Positions 44,697 to 52,573 of a DNA stretch of 64,000 nt are shown piece by piece. How positions within the stretch are numbered: the stretch's first letter is position 1; every line of letters starts with the position of its first letter. The DNA lies in contig NZ_JANZKP010000010.1 in the NCBI RefSeq assembly GCF_025642745.1, positions 1 to 64,000 of the forward strand. The letters run 5' to 3'. The notes under the pieces were generated by a model. That model was not told the DNA's origin, searched no databases, and saw nothing but the letters and a program-made list of their open reading frames with translations. A program made the position numbers and the translations under genes. Origin of the DNA: Cellulomonas sp. RIT-PI-Y (lineage in GTDB: Bacteria; Actinomycetota; Actinomycetes; Actinomycetales; Cellulomonadaceae).

Positions 44697-44945
44697 ATGA
44701 GCGAGCAGTCCCGGCGCGTCCGGTTCCTCACCGTGGCCGAGGTCGCCGAGGCGATGCGGGTGTCGAAGATGACCGTGTACCGCCTGCTGCACTCCGGTGA
44801 GATGCCGGCGGTGCGGGTGGGCCGCTCGTTCCGGGTCCCGCAGGACGCGCTCGACCAGTACCTGGCCACCGCGCAGTTCGACGTCGACCCGGCCGAGCAG
44901 GAGGGTGACCCCGGCGCGGCCGACCCGCGGCGGATGTCCTCCTGA
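44697..44945 (+). CDS. small excisionase-like helix-turn-helix protein
   Basis: 82-residue DNA-binding protein. The MerR/excisionase-type motif LTVAEVAEAMRVSKMTVYRLLHSGEMPAVRVGRSFRVP is represented here by LTVAEVAEAMRVSKMTVYRL and VGRSFRVPQDALDQYL; the tail is acidic. It is the conserved neighbour of the bS22 gene in actinobacteria (Rv0500A position), so it is chromosomal and not a phage excisionase. Target unknown. Confidence 0.88.
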   Translation: MSEQSRRVRFLTVAEVAEAMRVSKMTVYRLLHSGEMPAVRVGRSFRVPQDALDQYLATAQFDVDPAEQEGDPGAADPRRMSS

Positions 44946-45150
44946 TCGCCCCTGCACCCGGTCGCGGCGCGGTCACTGCGTCGGATCGACTAGGGTAGGG
45001 GCGGACTTTCCCGTGCGTGGGGGTCCCGCGAGTGCTCGCGAGCCGGAGGCGACAGCGTCCGTCCGCAGGTCACGTGGGACGCGCTGCGCGTCGATCGACC
45101 ACTACCGGCGGACGCCCCACGCGCTCGCCACCGGAAGCGAGTGAGGACCC

Positions 45151-45249
45151 ATGGGCTCCGTCATCAAGAAGCGCCGCAAGCGCATGGCGAAGAAGAAGCA
45201 CCGCAAGCTGCTGCGGAAGACGCGTCACCAGCGTCGCAACAAGAAGTGA
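45151..45249 (+). CDS. small ribosomal protein bS22 (AURKAIP1/COX24 domain)
   Basis: A 32-residue, strongly basic peptide beginning [19 protein letters not shown] and ending QRRNKK, matching the actinobacterial 30S subunit protein bS22 (related to mitochondrial mS38). It lies directly after the small HTH gene, as Rv0500B follows Rv0500A. ATG at 45151 is preceded by GAGTGAGGACCC, and a terminator hairpin follows. It is short enough to be missed by automated gene callers. Confidence 0.93.
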   Translation: MGSVIKKRRKRMAKKKHRKLLRKTRHQRRNKK

Positions 45250-45283
45250 TCGTGGCCGCCCACTAGGGCGGTTCCCGAGCGAG

Positions 45284-45318
45284 AGGCGCCCCGTCGACCC
45301 CGGTCGACGTGGGCGCCT
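45284..45318 (+). terminator. terminator of the bS22 gene
   Basis: AGGCGCCC pairs with GGGCGCCT, and an inner GTCGACC/GGTCGAC stem nests inside, giving a long hairpin followed by TCGTCTTGTCCGTTTT, a U-rich tail. Confidence 0.8.
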
Positions 45319-45344
45319 TCGTCTTGTCCGTTTTCGGCGATTGT

Positions 45345-45358
45345 CTACAACGATGTAG
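45345..45358. promoter_or_regulatory. imperfect palindrome, possible second LacI site
   Basis: CTACAACGATGTAG is symmetric about a central CG at five of six positions, a form typical of LacI-family operators. It lies about 110 bp before the substrate-binding-protein gene. Confidence 0.4.
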
Positions 45359-45404
45359 CAAACTCTTGACGCGGAATGCCCGCACTGCTTCACTCGCTTC
45401 CGGC

Positions 45405-45426
45405 GGCTCTTCAACGTTGAAGAGCC
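45405..45426. promoter_or_regulatory. perfect 22-bp palindrome, candidate LacI operator
   Basis: The left arm GGCTCTTCAAC is followed directly by its exact reverse complement GTTGAAGAGCC, centred on CG. It sits 43 bp before the GTG of the sugar-binding protein, where a bound repressor would block transcription. The LacI gene at the end of the same operon is the obvious candidate regulator. Confidence 0.72.
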
Positions 45427-45468
45427 AGGCGCTTCAGCGCGCCAGCCCGCAGGTGGAGGAGGTCGACG

Positions 45469-46797
45469 GTGATCTCACCGGACGGTCAGGGCATCAGCAG
45501 ACGGACACTGATCCGCGGCGCGATGCTCGGAGCCGGCGCTCTCGCCGGCTCGTGGGCGCTCAGCGGCTGTGGCGGATCGGCCGCCGCGGCAGGAGCGACC
45601 CGGATTCAGATGTGGCACCTGTTCACCGGCGGTGACGGGGGCATCTTCCAGCAGATGCTCTCCGAGGTGCAGAACGAGGACCCCACGCTGGCCATCGATC
45701 CGGTGGTCCTCACCTGGGGCGCTCCCTACTACACGAAGCTCATCATGGCGTCGGTCGGCGGACGTTCCCCCGACCTGGCCGTGATGCACCTGACCCGGGT
45801 GGCCGGGTGGGTCCCGGGCGGCGTGCTCGACCCGTGGGACCTGGACACGCTCGCCGAGCACGGGGTGACCCGGGACTCGTTCCCGCCCGCGCTCTGGGAC
45901 CGGGCGACCATCGACGGTCAGCTCTGGGCCGTCCCGCTGGACTTCCACGCCTTCCTGCTGTTCTTCGACAAGGGGCTCGCCGACCAGGCGGGCATTCTCG
46001 GCTCGGACGGGAAACTGGTCGGCGTCGACTCCCCGGACGGTTTCCTGGACGCCGGGCGCGCGATGGCCGACGTCACCGGGTACGCCGGGATCGGTTACGG
46101 CTACACCGGCGACGGCTCGCAGATGTCCCGGATGCTCTGGGGCCTGTACGGCCAGACCGGTGCCGAGATCACCCTGACCCCCGGCCAGGACGCCCAGCTC
46201 GACCGGGACAAGCTGATCGAGGTGGTCACCTTCGTGCAGTCGATGCTGGACGACACGGTGGCGCTCGCGAACAGCGACTACAACGCCGCGGTGGCCTCGT
46301 TCAGCACCGGCCGGGTCGGCATGTGCTTCAACGGCAACTGGGAGCTGCCGACCTTCGTCAACGCAGGGGTCGACGTGGACGCGATGCCGATGCCGACCCT
46401 GTTCGGCACCCCGGGCACCTACGGCGACTCGCACTGCTTCGTCCTGCCGCACCAGGTCAACGTCGACCCGGAGCGCCGGGAGGCCGCCTACCGCACCGTC
46501 GCCGCGATGCTGAACAAGTCGCTGCTGTGGAGCCAGGGCGGTCACATCCCGGCCAACAGGGCGGTCACCGAGTCCGCCGAGTACAAGGCGGAGCTGCCGC
46601 AGGCGCACTACGCGGAGGCCAGCCAGAGCGCCGTCTTCGACCCGCAGGCCTGGTTCACCGGGTCGGGATCGGACTTCCAGGCCCGGGTCGGCGAGGTGCT
46701 GCAGACCGCGTGGCTGGACAAGGGATCGCCCGAGACGGCCGTGGACGGTCTGATCGACCGCCTGAACGCCGCCCTCCAGACCAAGCCGCCGGCGTGA
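45469..46797 (+). CDS. carbohydrate ABC transporter substrate-binding protein
   Basis: 442-residue family 1 solute-binding protein. The N-terminus combines a twin-arginine motif (SRRTLIRG) with a hydrophobic stretch and a lipobox-like LSGC near residue 34, suggesting Tat export and lipidation. The mature protein shows IQMWHLFTGGDGG, SPDLAVMHL and the GRVGMCFNGNWELP motif. GTG at 45469 is preceded by GGAGGAGG. It feeds the two permeases that follow; an oligosaccharide or disaccharide substrate is likely but unspecified. No ATPase is encoded here, so a shared MsiK-type ATPase elsewhere is expected. Confidence 0.9.
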   Translation: MISPDGQGISRRTLIRGAMLGAGALAGSWALSGCGGSAAAAGATRIQMWHLFTGGDGGIFQQMLSEVQNEDPTLAIDPVVLTWGAPYYTKLIMASVGGRSPDLAVMHLTRVAGWVPGGVLDPWDLDTLAEHGVTRDSFPPALWDRATIDGQLWAVPLDFHAFLLFFDKGLADQAGILGSDGKLVGVDSPDGFLDAGRAMADVTGYAGIGYGYTGDGSQMSRMLWGLYGQTGAEITLTPGQDAQLDRDKLIEVVTFVQSMLDDTVALANSDYNAAVASFSTGRVGMCFNGNWELPTFVNAGVDVDAMPMPTLFGTPGTYGDSHCFVLPHQVNVDPERREAAYRTVAAMLNKSLLWSQGGHIPANRAVTESAEYKAELPQAHYAEASQSAVFDPQAWFTGSGSDFQARVGEVLQTAWLDKGSPETAVDGLIDRLNAALQTKPPA

Positions 46798-46807
46798 GGA
46801 GGCCGTG

Positions 46808-47755
46808 ATGACCACGCAGATCACCACCCCGCAGACGGTCGAGGTCGGCAAGCCCCCGCGGTCGCCGCGGTCCCGCCGAGCGCGGGAGGGTCGCGGCTGG
46901 CCCTTCGTCGTGCCGTTCCTCGTGATCGCGACCCTGTTCCTGATCGTCCCCACCCTGTACGGCCTGGGTCTGAGCTTCACCGAGCAGTCGTTGATGGGCA
47001 ACGGCGGCTGGGTCGGCCTGGACAACTACGCCGAGGCGCTGGGCGACAGCACCCTGTGGGCCACCCTGGGCCACACCATCGCCTTCACCGTGATGAGCAC
47101 CGTCCCGCTGGTGGTCGTCGCCCTGGTGATGGCGCTGCTGGTCTACACCGGGCTGCCCGGGCAGTGGCTCTGGCGGCTGGCGTTCTTCGCGCCGTACATG
47201 CTGCCGGTCGCCGTCGTCGTGCAGATCTGGGTCTGGTTGTTCCAGCCGGAGATCGGCTTCCTGAACTACTGGCTCGACCGGTTCGGGCTGGACAAGGTCG
47301 GCTGGCTGACCGACACCAACGTGGCCATGTGGTCGATGGTGCTGCTCACCCTGTGGTGGACGGTCGGCTTCAACTTCCTGCTGTACCTGTCCGCGCTCCA
47401 GTCGATCCCGGACCAGATGTACGAGGCCGCCGCGCTGGACGGAGCCGGGTCCTGGCGACGACTGTTCTCGATCACCCTGCCGCAGCTCAAGGGCACCACC
47501 GTGCTGATCACCGTGCTGCAGCTGCTGGCCTCGCTGAAGGTCTTCGACCAGATGTTCATCGCTTTCAACGGCGGTTCCGGACCGGGCGGCGTGACCCGGC
47601 CGATCCTCCAGTACATCTACGACACCGGCTTCACCGGCTACCGGATGGGCTACGCCTCGGCGATGTCGTACATCTTCTTCGCCCTGATCATCGTGGTGAC
47701 CCTGGTCTTCCAGCTGTTCACCACCCGTCGGCGGGAGGCCCACCGTGGCCACTGA
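46808..47755 (+). CDS. carbohydrate ABC transporter permease, MalF-like
   Basis: 315-residue membrane protein with six predicted helices and the EAA loop YEAAALDGAGSWRRLFSITLP near residue 220. ATG at 46808 has GAGGAGG about 6 bp upstream; a GTG lies one codon earlier. It pairs with the next permease, whose start overlaps its 3' end by 11 bp. Confidence 0.92.
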   Translation: MTTQITTPQTVEVGKPPRSPRSRRAREGRGWPFVVPFLVIATLFLIVPTLYGLGLSFTEQSLMGNGGWVGLDNYAEALGDSTLWATLGHTIAFTVMSTVPLVVVALVMALLVYTGLPGQWLWRLAFFAPYMLPVAVVVQIWVWLFQPEIGFLNYWLDRFGLDKVGWLTDTNVAMWSMVLLTLWWTVGFNFLLYLSALQSIPDQMYEAAALDGAGSWRRLFSITLPQLKGTTVLITVLQLLASLKVFDQMFIAFNGGSGPGGVTRPILQYIYDTGFTGYRMGYASAMSYIFFALIIVVTLVFQLFTTRRREAHRGH

Positions 47756-48674
47756 GACCCTGAGTCCGCTGAGCCCGGGACAGCGTGCCCGACGGGCCTG
47801 GACCGAGCGGCGGGACGACAACCGCCGCACCCGCGCCCTGGTGCTCGGGCAGTCGAAGATCGCCACCACGCTGGCCGTCGTCGTGCTGGTCGTGATGGCC
47901 GCCAGCTGGCTGCTGCCCATGCTCTGGGCGATCAGCACCAGCTTCAAGACCGAGGCGCAGGCGCAGTCGACGCCGCTGCAGTGGTTCCCGGACGGCGGCT
48001 TCACGCTGGAGAACTACACCACCGTGTTCTCCCGCGGTGAGGTGATGCGCTGGATGGGCAACACCCTGCTGATCGCGGGCGCGGTGACCCTCCTGACCGT
48101 CGCGCTGTGCGCCCTGGCCGGGTACGGGTTCTCCCGCACGAGGTTCCGCGGCCGGAACCTGCTGTTCGCGGGCACGATCGCCCTGATCGCCATCCCCGGG
48201 CAGATCCTGATCGTCCCGCTGTTCCGGCAGATGCAGGCGATCGACGCCGTCGACACCTACTGGGGCGTGATCCTGCCGCAGCTGGTGGCGCCGGTGATGG
48301 TCTACATCTTCGCCAAGTTCTTCTCCGAGATCCCGCAGGAGCTGGAGGACGCGGCGCGGGTGGACGGTGCCGGGCACTGGCGGACGTTCTGGTCGATCGT
48401 GCTGCCGATCTCCCGGCCGATCGTCTCCGCGGTCGGGATCTTCGTGTTCATCGGCGCCTGGAACAACTTCCTCTGGCCGTTCATCGTCACCAACAACCCG
48501 GACCTGATGACCCTGCCGGTCGGTCTGTCCACGGTGAAGAACGCCTACGGCACGATCTATGCGCAGACCATGGCGTCGGCGATGATCGCAGCCGCCCCGC
48601 TGATCATCCTGTTCATGCTGTTCCAGCGCCAGATCGTCAAGGCGGTCGCCACCACGGGTCTCGGCGGTCGTTAG
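47745..48674 (+). CDS. carbohydrate ABC transporter permease, MalG-like
   Basis: 309-residue membrane protein with six predicted helices and the EAA loop LEDAARVDGAGHWRTFWSIVLP. GTG start within the end of the first permease gene. Together they form a CUT1-family sugar channel. Confidence 0.92.
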   Translation: MATETLSPLSPGQRARRAWTERRDDNRRTRALVLGQSKIATTLAVVVLVVMAASWLLPMLWAISTSFKTEAQAQSTPLQWFPDGGFTLENYTTVFSRGEVMRWMGNTLLIAGAVTLLTVALCALAGYGFSRTRFRGRNLLFAGTIALIAIPGQILIVPLFRQMQAIDAVDTYWGVILPQLVAPVMVYIFAKFFSEIPQELEDAARVDGAGHWRTFWSIVLPISRPIVSAVGIFVFIGAWNNFLWPFIVTNNPDLMTLPVGLSTVKNAYGTIYAQTMASAMIAAAPLIILFMLFQRQIVKAVATTGLGGR

Positions 48675-48684
48675 GCCCACCGGG

Positions 48685-48718
48685 TGACCCCGTGGGATGT
48701 GCTAGAACCACGGGGTCA
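48685..48718. promoter_or_regulatory. 11-bp inverted repeat between permease and LacI genes
   Basis: TGACCCCGTGG pairs perfectly with CCACGGGGTCA around a 12-base loop. It may be an attenuating hairpin that lowers regulator expression relative to the transporter, or an operator. Confidence 0.5.
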
Positions 48719-48743
48719 TCCAGTGCGGGCTGAGGAGGTCACG

Positions 48744-49772
48744 GTGGGCGCAGCCCGACGGTCGAGCGGCGCGACCATGCACGACGTCGCCCAGCTGGCG
48801 GGGGTGTCGGTCAAGACGGTCTCCAACGTCATCAACGGTTACCCGCACATCCGCCCGGCGACCAAGGAACGGGTCGAGGACGCGATCGGCGTCCTCGGGT
48901 ACCGGGTGAACATCACCGCCCGCAGTCTGCGCCGGGGGCGTACCGGCATGATCGGCCTGGCCCTGCCGGAGCTCGGGCTGCCGTACTTCGCCGAGCTCGC
49001 CGAGACGATCATCCGGGTCGCCGAGGAGACCGGCACCCTGGTCCTGATCGAGCAGACCAATGCCAGCAGGGATCGTGAGATCGAGGCGCTGGGCTCCCGG
49101 GTCCGGCACCTGACCGACGGGCTGATCTTCTCCCCGCTGGCCCTCGGCCAGGAGGACGTCGGCCTGTTCGACGTCGACTTCCCGATGGTGCTGCTCGGAG
49201 AGCGGGTGTTCGGCGGCCCCACCGACCACGTCACCATGGACAACGTCGCCGCCGCCCGCGCCGCCACCGAGCACCTGCTCGCCCGTGGCCGGCGCCGGAT
49301 CGCCGTGATCGGCGCCCATCCGGGGGAGCGGGTCGGCACCGCCGCGCTCCGGGTGCAGGGCTACCGCGAGGCGATGGCCGCCGCCGGGCTCCCGGTGGAC
49401 GAGCGCCTGGTCGCCGAGGCCGGTGCCTGGCACCGCTCCACCGGCGACGCCGCCATGACCCGCCTGTTGGACGACGGGGTCGAGATCGACGCCGTCTTCG
49501 GCCTGAACGACGCGGTGGCCCTCGGTGCGATGCACGCGCTGCGCCTGCACGGTAGGAGCATCCCGGACGACGTCGCGGTGATCGGCTTCGACGACATCGA
49601 GGAGGCGGCGTACTCCGCGCCCACGTTGAGCTCGGTCGCCCCCGGCGCCGAGCAGATCGCCCGGACCGCCGTGGAGTACCTGCTCCAGCGCATCGAGGGC
49701 ACCGCCCCCGATCAGGCCCGTCAAGTGGTCACCGACTTCTCGATCGTCACCCGTCAATCGACCGGCGGTTGA
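48744..49772 (+). CDS. LacI family regulator of the carbohydrate importer
   Basis: 342-residue repressor. The helix-turn-helix is MHDVAQLAGVSVKTVSNVIN, the hinge RSLRRGRTGMIGLALPELG, and the effector domain ends in VIGFDDIEEAAYSAPTLSSV. GTG at 48744 has GAGGAGG 5 bp upstream. It follows the importer operon after 69 bp with an intervening hairpin, so it is probably autoregulated through the palindrome at 45405-45426. Confidence 0.92.
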   Translation: MGAARRSSGATMHDVAQLAGVSVKTVSNVINGYPHIRPATKERVEDAIGVLGYRVNITARSLRRGRTGMIGLALPELGLPYFAELAETIIRVAEETGTLVLIEQTNASRDREIEALGSRVRHLTDGLIFSPLALGQEDVGLFDVDFPMVLLGERVFGGPTDHVTMDNVAAARAATEHLLARGRRRIAVIGAHPGERVGTAALRVQGYREAMAAAGLPVDERLVAEAGAWHRSTGDAAMTRLLDDGVEIDAVFGLNDAVALGAMHALRLHGRSIPDDVAVIGFDDIEEAAYSAPTLSSVAPGAEQIARTAVEYLLQRIEGTAPDQARQVVTDFSIVTRQSTGG

Positions 49773-50058
49773 TCAACCCCCCGGTTGTCCAACCGCCGTG
49801 CTCTCGACGTCCGACGGTGCCGACGGATGCCGCGGAGCACCGCACGGCACCGGTCGGCGATGCCGCTCGGCCGGTGGCGCTCCGCCGTGCCCGGGGCCCG
49901 ACGTCGGTACATCCGCGCCGAGTTCGGTACCCCGGGTCACGATCTCGGCGCCGTTGTACCGAACTCGGCGGAGCCGGTCACGCCGCCGGTGGGCGACCTC
50001 GGGTCCTGCGGCGGCGTGGGGCGCGGTGGATCGCGCGGGGGTGAGGGTGTGCGGCAGG
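49773..50058. other. convergent intergenic region with palindromic repeat
   Basis: No gene is supported between the convergent LacI and GNAT genes. It contains copy C of the dispersed palindromic repeat. Confidence 0.65.
49900..49971. repeat. dispersed palindromic repeat, copy C
   Basis: Third copy of the element at 11421 and 19867. The blocks TCGGTAC, GAGTTCGGTACC, ATCTCGGCGCCG and GTACCGAACTCGGCG are in the same order, and the 3' half is nearly identical to copy B. Confidence 0.8.
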
Positions 50059-50628
50059 TCAGAGCGGGCGGAACAGGACCAGGTCGCGCTCGACCCGCCG
50101 GCCGACCGTGAAGGTGCGCTCGCCCGCGACCGCGAAGCCCGCGCGCCGGTAGAACGCCTGTGCCCGTGCGTTCCGGCCGTTCACGCCCAGGACCACGCCG
50201 TCCGCACCCGCCTCGCGCGCCGCGTCCAGGGTCGCGGTCAGCAGAGCACCGGCGATCCCGCTCCCCTGTGCGTCCGGGTGCAGATAGCACTTGGACAGGT
50301 AGGCGGTCCGCGCGGGGTCGGTCAGGACGGCGGCCAGCTCCTCGTCCAGCGGCTCGCCGATCAGCGTCAGCGTGTACCCGACCAGCGCGCCGGCGTCCTC
50401 GGCGACCAGCACCAGGTGCCCGGGTGCGCGCAGGTGCGCACCGAAGTGCTCCGCCGTGAGGTGCGCGGCGATGAACGCCCGCTGATCGTCGGCAGGCATG
50501 TCCGGCGGGCACGCGAGCGGGAAGGTCAGTGCGGCGAGCTTCGCCAGCGCGGTCGCGTCGCCGGTCCGGGCGACCCGCAGGGTGACGGTCGACGTGGTCC
50601 CCCCGGGAGCAGCGAGTTCCTCGCTCAC
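50059..50628 (-). CDS. GNAT family N-acetyltransferase
   Basis: 189-residue acetyltransferase. The acetyl-CoA pyrophosphate loop is seen in LHPDAQGSGIAGALLTATLD, followed by VLGVNGRNARAQAFYRRAGF, the typical C-terminal GNAT motif. Substrate unknown. The GTG at 50628 overlaps the stop of the HAD gene (GTGA), indicating coupling. Confidence 0.88.
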   Translation of the reverse strand: MSEELAAPGGTTSTVTLRVARTGDATALAKLAALTFPLACPPDMPADDQRAFIAAHLTAEHFGAHLRAPGHLVLVAEDAGALVGYTLTLIGEPLDEELAAVLTDPARTAYLSKCYLHPDAQGSGIAGALLTATLDAAREAGADGVVLGVNGRNARAQAFYRRAGFAVAGERTFTVGRRVERDLVLFRPL

Positions 50629-51503
50629 CGACCCCACCGCGTGCGCAGTCGACGCTGGACCGCCCGGGCCACCAGGGCCAGCGCCCAGATCGACCCGGCC
50701 GCGGTGGCCGCGTCCACCCCGCGTCGGGTGCGGGCGCGGCGGTTGCGGAACTCGCGCATCGGCCAGCCGACCTCCGCCGCATGCCGACGCAGCCGGGCGT
50801 CCGGGTTGATCGCGCACGGGAAGCCGACCTCGGACAGCAGCGGCACGTCGTTCGCGGAGTCGCCGTAGGCGAAGGACTGCGAGAGATCCAGGCCCTGCTT
50901 CTCCGCGAGCGCCCGGACGCCCTGCGCCTTGGCCTGTCCGTGCATCATGTCGCCGACCAGGCGTCCGGTGTAGAAGCCGTCGGTGTGCTCGGCGATCGTG
51001 CCCAGCGCCCCGGTCGCGCCCAGCCGCCGGGCGATCAGGTCGCCGATCTCGGTCGGGGTCGCGGTGACCAGCCAGACCTGGTGCCCGGCGCGCAGGTGCT
51101 GCTCCAGCAGGCGCTGGGTGCCGGGGAAGATCCGCAGGGCGAGCACCTCGTCGTAGACGTCCTCGGCGACGGTCAGCACCTCGGCCACGGACCGGCCCTG
51201 CATGATGCTGAGCGCCCGGTCCCGGACCTCGGCGATCTGCGCCTTGTTCTCGCCGAACATGAGGTAGTGCGCCTGGTGGAAGCCGAACCGGACGATGTCC
51301 GTGGTCCGGAAGAACCCCCGGCGGTACAGCCCGACACCCAGGTGGAACGCGCTCGCCCCCCGGATGATCGTGTTGTCGACGTCGAAGAACGCGGCGACCG
51401 TCGACCCGGTCGCCGGGGCGTGCTCCGCGATCAGCTCGCCCACGGTCCGGCCGTCGGCCGCCGGCTGCGGACGGCCGTCGGGGCTCTCGGCGGGATCGGG
51501 CAC
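50625..51503 (-). CDS. HAD-IB family hydrolase, SerB-like
   Basis: 292-residue phosphatase of HAD subfamily IB. The nucleophile motif is AAFFDVDNTIIRGAS (DxDNT), motif II is WLVTATPTE, and motif III/IV is FAYGDSANDVPLL. The C-terminal tail is strongly basic. It resembles Rv0505c (SerB1), but the substrate may be phosphoserine or a lipid or sugar phosphate. GTG start at 51503. Confidence 0.9.
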   Translation of the reverse strand: MPDPAESPDGRPQPAADGRTVGELIAEHAPATGSTVAAFFDVDNTIIRGASAFHLGVGLYRRGFFRTTDIVRFGFHQAHYLMFGENKAQIAEVRDRALSIMQGRSVAEVLTVAEDVYDEVLALRIFPGTQRLLEQHLRAGHQVWLVTATPTEIGDLIARRLGATGALGTIAEHTDGFYTGRLVGDMMHGQAKAQGVRALAEKQGLDLSQSFAYGDSANDVPLLSEVGFPCAINPDARLRRHAAEVGWPMREFRNRRARTRRGVDAATAAGSIWALALVARAVQRRLRTRWGR

Positions 51504-51526
51504 CCGGCCACTGTAACGAAGCGGCC

Positions 51527-51532
51527 TACGCT
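51527..51532 (+). promoter_or_regulatory. -10 box for a leaderless glutaredoxin-like gene
   Basis: TACGCT ends 6 bp before the GTG at 51539, and no Shine-Dalgarno is visible between them. The spacing is the same as in front of rex. Confidence 0.45.
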
Positions 51533-51538
51533 CGTCCT

Positions 51539-51811
51539 GTGACCACTCTGAACAGCCGCGTCGTGCTCTTCACCCGGCCGGGCTGCCACCTGTGCCAGGC
51601 CGCCCGCGAGGTCGTCCGGCAGGTCTGCGGTGACGACTGGCGGGAGGCCGACGTCGACGACGACCGGGTCCGGACCGGTGACGGACGACCCGCCGCGGCG
51701 GCCTACGGGGAGCTGCTGCCGGTGCTCGAGGTCGACGGCCGCCGGGCCGGTTACTGGCAGATCGACGCAGATCTGCTCGTCGCAGCTCTGAATCGGCCCG
51801 CGAAGCCCTAA
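51539..51811 (+). CDS. glutaredoxin family protein
   Basis: 90-residue thioredoxin-fold protein with the redox motif RPGCHLCQAA near residue 15 (CHLC) and the cis-Pro segment LLPVLEVDGRR. Likely reduces disulfides in the cytoplasm. It lies immediately before rex, as in the Rv0508 region of mycobacteria. Probable leaderless GTG start. Confidence 0.88.
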   Translation: MTTLNSRVVLFTRPGCHLCQAAREVVRQVCGDDWREADVDDDRVRTGDGRPAAAAYGELLPVLEVDGRRAGYWQIDADLLVAALNRPAKP

Positions 51812-51814
51812 CCT
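51809..51814 (+). promoter_or_regulatory. -10 box for a leaderless rex mRNA
   Basis: TAACCT spans the last base of the preceding stop region and ends 6 bp before the GTG at 51821, with no ribosome-binding site in between. Confidence 0.45.
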
Positions 51815-51820
51815 GGGACC

Positions 51821-52453
51821 GTGCGCCCGCTGCCGTCGACCACCGTCGCCCGACTGCCGGGATACCTGCGCTCGCTGGGCGGCCTCGCGTCCGAGGGGGC
51901 ACACACCGTGTCCTCCGACCAGCTGGCCGACCTGGTGGGGGTGTCCCCGGCCCAGCTCCGCAAGGACCTGTCCTATCTGGGCGCGGGGGGACGTCGTGGC
52001 GTGGGCTACGAGGTCGACAGCCTGCGCCGCCAGATCGCCCAGGTGCTCGGCATGACCGAGGAGCGTCGACTGGTCATCGTCGGCATCGGTAACCTCGGTC
52101 ACGCGCTGGCGACCTACTCCGGGTTCGCCGACCGCAGCTTCGAGCTGGTCGGTCTGGTGGACACCGATCCGGCCGTCGTCGGCAGCACGGTCGCCGGGCA
52201 CGTCGTGCGGCACGCCACCGAGCTGGAGGCCGTCGTCCAGGAGGGCCAGGCGACGATCGCGATCCTGGCCACCCCCGCGTCGGCCGCCCAGCAGACCGCC
52301 GATCGGCTCGTCGCCGCCGGGGTGTCCGGCATCCTCAACTTCGCCCCCCGCACGGTCCGGGTCCCGGACGACGTCGAGGTCCGGGAGGTCGACCTCGGCT
52401 CCGAGCTGCAGATCGTGGCCTTCCACGCCCGGAGGTTGAGCTCCGAGAGCTGA
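51821..52453 (+). CDS. rex: redox-sensing transcriptional repressor Rex
   Basis: 210-residue NADH/NAD+-sensing repressor. The winged helix-turn-helix (RLPGYLRSLGGLA, LADLVGVSPAQLRKDLSYLG) is followed by a Rossmann domain (VIVGIGNLGHALATYSGF) and the conserved GILNFAPRTVRVP segment. It normally controls respiration and fermentation genes. GTG start, probably leaderless. Confidence 0.96.
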   Translation: MRPLPSTTVARLPGYLRSLGGLASEGAHTVSSDQLADLVGVSPAQLRKDLSYLGAGGRRGVGYEVDSLRRQIAQVLGMTEERRLVIVGIGNLGHALATYSGFADRSFELVGLVDTDPAVVGSTVAGHVVRHATELEAVVQEGQATIAILATPASAAQQTADRLVAAGVSGILNFAPRTVRVPDDVEVREVDLGSELQIVAFHARRLSSES

Positions 52454-52473
52454 GCCCCGCACCAGTGCACGAA

Positions 52474-52508
52474 GGCCCGGCCACGGCAGGGGGATGCGTG
52501 GCCGGGCC
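52474..52508. terminator. bidirectional terminator between rex and yceI-like gene
   Basis: GGCCCGGCCACG and CGTGGCCGGGCC form a perfect 12-bp stem with an 11-base loop between two convergent genes, with an outer CACGA/TCGTG extension. Confidence 0.7.
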
Positions 52509-52573
52509 CTCGTGGGCTCGCGGGACGGGTGCTGTCGGCGGCTGTTCGCGTCAGCACCCGTCCGAGGGGAGGT

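Noticed and set aside
44697-44945. Phage excisionase
   Set aside because: The HTH resembles excisionases, but the gene sits next to the bS22 gene in the conserved chromosomal order and no phage genes occur nearby.
45027-45040. CGCGAG/CTCGCG hairpin in the bS22 leader as a terminator or attenuator
   Set aside because: It is a 6-bp stem with a 2-base loop and no U-tract, expected by chance at this GC content. Not listed as a feature.
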